A DNA stretch of 9,799 bases from Bacteriovoracaceae bacterium (GTDB lineage Bacteria; Bdellovibrionota; UBA1018): the NCBI GenBank assembly GCA_023250795.1, contig JAHFAB010000043.1:1-9799 (forward strand), given 5' to 3'. Every line of letters begins with the position of its first letter. Position 1 is the stretch's first letter. The notes under the pieces were generated by a model. The model saw only the letters and a list, made by a program, of their open reading frames with translations. It did no database searches and was not told where the DNA came from. Shown piece by piece: positions 5,814 to 9,799 of this stretch. The translations under genes and the position numbers were made by a program.

Positions 5814-6836
5814 CTAGCTAAAAATCTTACTCATCTCTTTAGGCTTGCGTGATTTCCAAGAACCTTTGCCATAGGCGTATCCAGCCAGTAATGGCAGAGC
5901 AATAGTGGCTTCGGCATAAACCATTTGCTCGTAACTGGTCGAGACCTTTCCCCAAGATGAGGCTTCACGCAGTGTCGATCCAGAGAGCGCCCCATCGCGT
6001 TCGTCTGCAACAGTGATTTGGATGGCATATTTATGCATCGGAGCCGGTTTTCCTAAAAGTTCAGCAGCGACTACAGTATCTTGTGCAAAGTTTTTCGGAA
6101 CTCCTCCACCGATCATGAGAAGCCCAGTTTCTTTCGCGGCCAGTTTTACTTGAGTGAGTTCGAGAAAATCTTTTGCAGAGTCGAGAGAGACATGCTTTTT
6201 GGGGTGGCTTGTCTGGTGTAATATAAGTCCAAATCCAGCGCTGCAGTCACTAAAAGCGGGTACGAAAATAGGGATATTTTTTTCATAGGCCGCTAGTACG
6301 ACAGATTCTTTATTTTTTCCATTTTTTTGCAAGTAAGCTCCCATTTCACGAATAATCTCTCGAGAACTGTAGGGGCGCGGTTCGAGTTCATTTACAATTT
6401 TGGCAATCGTATTGTCGCAAACTCTGAGGTTATCTTCGTCAATCAAAGTATCGTAAATTCGATCAATCGCCATGTCTCTGAGAGAATTATCATCCAAGGT
6501 GGGTGATCCTCGGTAATGTTTGAACCCCAAGCCTTCGAAAAAATCTTGGTCTACAATAATAGCTCCAGTCGAAACGATGGCGTCTACCATGTTGTGATTG
6601 ACGAGGTCTAAGATCACATTTTTTAAACCTGCGCTAAATAAAGATCCTGCAAGACATAAAATAACGGAACAGTTCTCGTCTTTGAGCATTTGATTATAAA
6701 TTTCCGCTGCTCGTCCTAGATTTCGCCCCTGAAAAGCCGTTGCCCCCATGGCTTCGACAAGTCCAACTACATCGTATTTTTTGATATCAAAATGCTTGAC
6801 TTCGACCGATAAAAGCTCTTTTTTTGTAAGTTCCAT
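5814..6836 (-). CDS. Deoxyhypusine synthase-like protein (polyamine aminobutyl transferase family)
   Basis: A 340-residue protein of the deoxyhypusine synthase family. Visible signatures are 'GLVEAMGATAFQGRNLGRA' (25-43), 'DAIVSTGAIIVDQDF' (85-99), 'NIPIFVPAFSDCSAGFGLILH' (187-207), 'GLLMIGGGVPKNF' (238-250) with Lys248 at the position of the catalytic lysine, and 'DGALSGSTLREASSWGK' (281-297), with the Ser-Trp-Gly-Lys that contacts spermidine in the eukaryotic enzyme. These enzymes use NAD+ to transfer the aminobutyl group of spermidine. Eukaryotic and archaeal members modify eIF5A/aIF5A, but bacteria have no such substrate. Bacterial members are therefore more likely to make homospermidine, spermidine or another polyamine, or to act on an unknown acceptor. 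The start has GAGGAGA (6853-6847) 10 nt upstream. It lies 89 nt downstream of maiA and abuts the next gene. Confidence 0.9.
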   Translation of the reverse strand: MELTKKELLSVEVKHFDIKKYDVVGLVEAMGATAFQGRNLGRAAEIYNQMLKDENCSVILCLAGSLFSAGLKNVILDLVNHNMVDAIVSTGAIIVDQDFFEGLGFKHYRGSPTLDDNSLRDMAIDRIYDTLIDEDNLRVCDNTIAKIVNELEPRPYSSREIIREMGAYLQKNGKNKESVVLAAYEKNIPIFVPAFSDCSAGFGLILHQTSHPKKHVSLDSAKDFLELTQVKLAAKETGLLMIGGGVPKNFAQDTVVAAELLGKPAPMHKYAIQITVADERDGALSGSTLREASSWGKVSTSYEQMVYAEATIALPLLAGYAYGKGSWKSRKPKEMSKIFS

Positions 6837-6925
6837 TTCAATTCTATCTCCTCAGTTTTAGCTACAATTCTTGCAAATGCTTACTTTCCTGTCTCAATAA
6901 CATGATTGACAGTTGAATCCAACCC

Positions 6926-7570
6926 CTACTTCAGCCTCGGAGGCGCATGTTGATCTGGGCATGCACTGAGGCAACTTTCCGTGCTCATAGCCTCCAGATA
7001 GATCCGATGTACGGTGGGGAACTGCTCCAATGGGACTGCATTTCGAAGTGCGTTATAACACTGAGGGATGAGGCAGAGATCCGCAAGGGTGAGTGTATTT
7101 CCCACAGAAAACTTCCCAGCTGTTTCTTGAACAAGAGTTTCGTAGGCCTTAAGTCCGTTGGTGATCCAGTACTGTGCCCAGATTTTTTGTTTTTCAGGAT
7201 CGGGAGAGTAGTATTCTCTCACTGTTAGGTTTTGGACAGGGTGGATATTTGCATTCACTGTTTCTGCGAGCTGTCTGATTTTTGCTCTTTGGAAAGTGTC
7301 GCCTGGCAAGAGCTTCGGGTTTGGAAATGTTTCTTCCAGCCACTCGATGATGGCTAAAGATTCAGCTAGATAACGCTTAGGCTCCTCTGTAAACTCCAGT
7401 ACAGGAACATAACCCATGGGATTTCGCTTGAGGTGTTCGGGGCTGAGATTTTCGTCACTTAATAAGTTGATGGCTACAAACTCACAGCTGATGTTTTTGA
7501 TCGCAAAAGCCCAACGGACTCTCCAACTCGTCGAGGAACGCCAATAATGATAGAGTTTGAATTTCGGCAT
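6926..7570 (-). CDS. maiA: Maleylacetoacetate isomerase (zeta-class glutathione S-transferase)
   Basis: A 214-residue cytoplasmic protein with the zeta-GST layout. The N-terminal thioredoxin-like domain starts 'KLYHYWRSSTSWRVRWAFAI' (residues 5-24) and has 'NPMGYVPVLE' (50-59; cis-Pro) and 'LAESLAIIEWLEE' (68-80; the Glu-Ser that binds the glutathione gamma-Glu). The helical C-terminal domain has 'VQNLTVREYY', 'LTLADLCLIPQ', and ends 'ACPDQHAPPR', like the usual 'A.P..QPD.P'. It isomerises maleylacetoacetate to fumarylacetoacetate using glutathione, in homogentisate (tyrosine/phenylalanine) breakdown. The animal zeta signature SSCSWRVR reads SSTSWRVR here; many bacterial enzymes also lack that Cys, so activity is still expected. 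The ATG directly abuts the TAA stop of the FAH-family gene, in the same frame, which fits coupled translation of two consecutive pathway enzymes. Confidence 0.92.
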   Translation of the reverse strand: MPKFKLYHYWRSSTSWRVRWAFAIKNISCEFVAINLLSDENLSPEHLKRNPMGYVPVLEFTEEPKRYLAESLAIIEWLEETFPNPKLLPGDTFQRAKIRQLAETVNANIHPVQNLTVREYYSPDPEKQKIWAQYWITNGLKAYETLVQETAGKFSVGNTLTLADLCLIPQCYNALRNAVPLEQFPTVHRIYLEAMSTESCLSACPDQHAPPRLK

Positions 7571-8587
7571 TTATTTCTCAGAAACTATTTTATTTTCCAG
7601 ACGGCCCAAGTGTTCGACTTCTAGAATGACCTCGTCTCCTGGTTTCAGCCAAAGATTATCCGTGATTTTTGAACCATTGAGCTCTAAGAAACACCCCGTG
7701 CCCACTGTTCCAGAGCCAATCACTTCACCTGGGTGAAGTGTAACCCCACGGCTAGCCCGCTCGATGATCTGCGCAAAGGTCCATGTCATGTCCTTGAGAT
7801 TTCCTTCGGAGTACTGTTTACCGTTGACGAATGCTTTCATTTTAAAAGGGTGGCGTTCCCCCTTCGGACTTGTGATGGCATAAGGGAGGAGCTCGTCCCT
7901 TGTGACCAGATACGGTCCTAGAGAGGTAGCAAAATCTTTTCCCTTGGCCGGTCCCAAATTCAGTTTCATCTCTTCCATCTGAAGCACTCTCGCGGACCAG
8001 TCATTCATGATGAGATAGCCAAATATGTATTCGTCAGCTTTTTCTGCCGGGATGTTTTTTCCTGGCTTTCCCATTACAATCGCCACTTCGAGTTCAAAAT
8101 CTAAGTGATCTAAAGCTTGTGTGTGAACAGAAACCTCTCCAGGGCCTGTGATGGCCAGGTGGTTTGTAAAATAAAAAACGGGGAAATGGTCAAACTCAGG
8201 GATCATGGGGGCACCCCGGTTTCTGCGGGCTGCTTCGACGTGTTGTCTGAAGGCATAACCATCGCGCATCGAGAGAGGGTGGGGAAGAGGGGAGAGGAGT
8301 TTCACGCTGGTTTCGTCAACGATCTGAGAAGAGGGAAGCTTTCCTTCCTTGTATGAAGAGAGGATTTTCCTAACTGTGGGTAGGTACTCATTTTGAGAAG
8401 TGATCAAATCCAAGACTGACGCAGGAGGGATCTCAATGAGCGAACCCTTCCCGAGTGGGCCGACGTGGAGAGCTGGTTTTTCTAGACCTTTTGCATCCAA
8501 ATAAGTGACTAATCGCATGCTCAGACGAATACCAAGGGAGGAGGGGCGTGTAAATCGATATTTATGGGTACTCGTCCATGAGGTCAT
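7571..8587 (-). CDS. Fumarylacetoacetate hydrolase family protein (probable fumarylacetoacetase)
   Basis: A 338-residue protein of the FAH superfamily, an Mg2+/Ca2+-dependent C-C bond hydrolase. Visible motifs are 'SMRDGYAFRQHVEAARRNRG' (106-125), 'ITGPGEV' (146-152), 'ALDHLDFELEVAIVMGKPGKN' (158-178; Glu165 and Glu167 as likely metal ligands), 'YLIMNDWSAR' (191-200; Asp196), 'GPAKGKDFATSLGPYLVT' (212-229) and 'IGSGTVGTGCFLEL' (290-303). Next to maiA it most likely cleaves fumarylacetoacetate to fumarate and acetoacetate. Two starts are possible. The ATG at 8587 has a consensus AGGAGG 10 nt upstream and gives 23 extra N-terminal residues. The ATG at 8518 ('MRLVTYLD') is where family members normally begin but has no clear Shine-Dalgarno. 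I give the longer form on ribosome-site evidence; the conserved protein may be the 315-residue one. Confidence 0.87.
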   Translation of the reverse strand: MTSWTSTHKYRFTRPSSLGIRLSMRLVTYLDAKGLEKPALHVGPLGKGSLIEIPPASVLDLITSQNEYLPTVRKILSSYKEGKLPSSQIVDETSVKLLSPLPHPLSMRDGYAFRQHVEAARRNRGAPMIPEFDHFPVFYFTNHLAITGPGEVSVHTQALDHLDFELEVAIVMGKPGKNIPAEKADEYIFGYLIMNDWSARVLQMEEMKLNLGPAKGKDFATSLGPYLVTRDELLPYAITSPKGERHPFKMKAFVNGKQYSEGNLKDMTWTFAQIIERASRGVTLHPGEVIGSGTVGTGCFLELNGSKITDNLWLKPGDEVILEVEHLGRLENKIVSEK

Positions 8588-8597
8588 CGCGTAGCTT

Positions 8598-8603
8598 CCT
8601 CCT
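8598..8603 (-). promoter_or_regulatory. Consensus Shine-Dalgarno AGGAGG overlapping the HNH gene stop codon
   Basis: On the minus strand the HNH stop codon and the ribosome site share bases as TAGGAGG (8604-8598), 10 nt before the ATG at 8587. The sequence fits reinitiation or coupling between the HNH gene and the FAH-family gene, and it supports the longer FAH start. Confidence 0.65.
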
Positions 8604-9639
8604 ACGCTTTTTTAACGCTGTAATTAACCTGATCCCTTTCCCATCCTCTGCTCCATAAATGCAGCCCCAAACCCTGCTTTGCTCTATATAGATTATGCTG
8701 AGTACAAAGTAGCTGCATATTATGTTCTGAACTGTCGTAACTCACAGCGTACGGGATCATATGGTCCAGCTGAAGCCTTCTCGTCTCGCTACACCGATGC
8801 CCTGTCTTATTATCCACGTGTTCGCAACGGCTTTGTGCCCGAGTCCAAATCACCCGCTCTGTTTTTGCAGAGCAATGACGACTGGGGGTTGGAGGTGGAA
8901 TTTCGGCAGTATTTTCAACTGTGCTTTCAACTTCACATGGCTGAAGTTGGCTTTCTCCTTTGTGTTGGATTTTATCTTTTCTTAGAGCTCTCTTAGCTTT
9001 TCTCACAGGATCAATTCGGTCCAACATAAAATCAGACATCATATGAAAGAGTTCCTGATAGCTCGGGCTTGGATTCTGATGCGCTGTCAGATCTTTTATC
9101 TCCTTAAATTTTTTCATCAACTCTGGATCAGCGTTGAAAAAAATACCGATCAAATCATCAGATAATTTTTTCTCAGTCTCAGGTTTTGCAACCGTTTGTA
9201 ATTCTGGAAAATGCTGATGGAGGATCGCTTCGGTCTGTTTCTTTGATTTTCCTTTTACCTTTTCAAGTAGACTCTTTTTATCTTCCGCACTGACTTTGAT
9301 CTTCGTTTTTCTCTTTTTAGCCTTGCACGCACTTTGAACCATACTCAACGTAGTCATACTCAGCTCACCCGATTCTATTGCCTGTTTGATTTCAGGCAGT
9401 TCATCTACAATGTCTAGAGTGTTTATGCGATAATAAGCTGCGGCCTCTGAGTATTTCAGTTCTGCAATGCAAAACGTAAACAAAGAAGAATATCCCATCT
9501 CTAAGTGAAGACTTCTGAACCGAATCTCTCTCAAAAAAGAAATAACTTTCAGACTCAGAGTTCTTTCTTGTGAAACCAAAATCTGGACCTCTGCCAAAAG
9601 CTCTGCATTTGTATAGTGTTTGAGTGAGATGTTTTCCAT
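8602..9639 (-). CDS. HNH endonuclease-domain protein with Bdellovibrio-type N-terminal region
   Basis: A 345-residue protein. Residues about 10-105 are helical ('LKVISFLREIRFRSLHLEMGYSSLFTFCIAEL.YSEAAAYYRI'), a DUF222-like region that I associate with multicopy HNH proteins of Bdellovibrio and relatives. A basic, Lys-rich segment follows (105-135), then a charged linker (about 155-260). The C-terminal HNH nuclease domain has Cys272 and Cys283 ('RCEHVDNKTGHRC'), 'LQLDHMIPYA' (289-298, catalytic His293), Asn307 in 'SEHNMQLLC' and Cys312/His315 in 'CTQHN'. The four Cys/His suggest a zinc-stabilised HNH fold, with the catalytic motif apparently intact. The biological role of the family is not known to me; DNA cleavage is inferred from the domain. 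A tail of about 25 residues (321-345) extends past the usual domain end. SD-like AGAAAGGG lies 6 nt upstream of the ATG. The gene ends 14 nt before the FAH-family start. Confidence 0.85.
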   Translation of the reverse strand: MENISLKHYTNAELLAEVQILVSQERTLSLKVISFLREIRFRSLHLEMGYSSLFTFCIAELKYSEAAAYYRINTLDIVDELPEIKQAIESGELSMTTLSMVQSACKAKKRKTKIKVSAEDKKSLLEKVKGKSKKQTEAILHQHFPELQTVAKPETEKKLSDDLIGIFFNADPELMKKFKEIKDLTAHQNPSPSYQELFHMMSDFMLDRIDPVRKAKRALRKDKIQHKGESQLQPCEVESTVENTAEIPPPTPSRHCSAKTERVIWTRAQSRCEHVDNKTGHRCSETRRLQLDHMIPYAVSYDSSEHNMQLLCTQHNLYRAKQGLGLHLWSRGWERDQVNYSVKKA

Positions 9640-9799
9640 ATTAAGCCCTTTCTGATTTTATTTTGTTTAGTTGAAACACCCGACTTCCGCAGTTCAACGG
9701 CGTGAGTTCAATAATTTCAGATAGTTATAATTTTTCTGGTACACTACAAGCTTGACTATTTTTATTTAATATAGAGGACTAACTACAAGCCAAGGTTTT
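9640..9799. other. Non-coding stretch at the right edge
   Basis: A 160-nt AT-rich region with no credible gene. It must carry the minus-strand promoter of the HNH gene, but I see no good -35/-10 pair. Near the end a plus-strand extended -10-like TGGTACACT is followed by AGAGGA (9774-9779), which may herald a plus-strand gene beyond the window. This is not firm. Confidence 0.3.

Noticed and set aside
8928..8949. 8-bp inverted repeat CAACTTCA/TGAAGTTG in the HNH gene linker
   Set aside because: It is short, inside coding sequence and without flanking structure; likely chance in a low-complexity linker.
8679..8996. 105-codon plus-strand open frame antisense to the HNH domain
   Set aside because: The HNH domain on the minus strand has intact Cys/His/Asn motifs; the plus-strand frame has no family features.
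9660..9690. GTTGAA...TTCAAC inverted repeat near the right edge as a terminator or operator
   Set aside because: The arms are only 6 bp with a 17-nt spacer, with no T-run and no conserved context visible.

Overview
The window looks like chromosomal DNA from a Gram-negative bacterium of moderate GC (mid-40s percent by eye). Several secreted or envelope proteins with Sec signal peptides, amino-acid-degradation genes, and an HNH protein of a type I associate with Bdellovibrio-like genomes (N-terminal 'GYSSLF..C..EL.YSE..A..RI' region) suggest a Bdellovibrionota-type organism. That placement is an inference from family resemblance, not proof.

Layout. (1) Positions 1-1643 hold a divergent tryptophan/kynurenine-degradation locus. 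On the minus strand are a kynurenine formamidase (kynB) and the first 58 codons of an aldehyde dehydrogenase that runs off the left edge. On the plus strand is a 4-oxalocrotonate (2-oxo-3-hexenedioate) decarboxylase. Together these fit the 2-aminomuconate branch of tryptophan breakdown. The two divergent start codons are only 12 bp apart. (2) Positions 1698-2501 encode a secreted outer-membrane beta-barrel-like protein. Its stop codon sits at the edge of a 138-bp, almost fully palindromic element (2501-2638) flanked by TA on both sides; it looks like a MITE and has two internal hairpins. (3) Positions 2770-5219 hold two exported enzymes on the plus strand: an SGNH/GDSL hydrolase and a lytic transglycosylase. 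The inter-domain linker of the transglycosylase contains a 24-bp perfect inverted repeat, in frame, like a palindromic element inserted into a gene. (4) Positions 5211-9639 form a minus-strand series read right to left: HNH endonuclease, fumarylacetoacetate-hydrolase-family enzyme, maleylacetoacetate isomerase (maiA), deoxyhypusine-synthase-like protein, and a small secreted protein of unknown function. The FAH-family and maiA pair catalyses the last two steps of homogentisate (tyrosine/phenylalanine) breakdown. Several junctions are extremely tight: stop and start codons abut at two of them, and a consensus Shine-Dalgarno overlaps a stop at another. (5) Positions 9640-9799 are non-coding as far as I can see.

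The metabolic theme is catabolism of aromatic amino acids on both flanks, enclosing envelope and cell-wall functions. The most unusual non-coding signals are the MITE-like cloverleaf and the in-gene palindrome. I found no rRNA, tRNA, CRISPR array, complete insertion sequence, or clear multi-gene defence or novel system.
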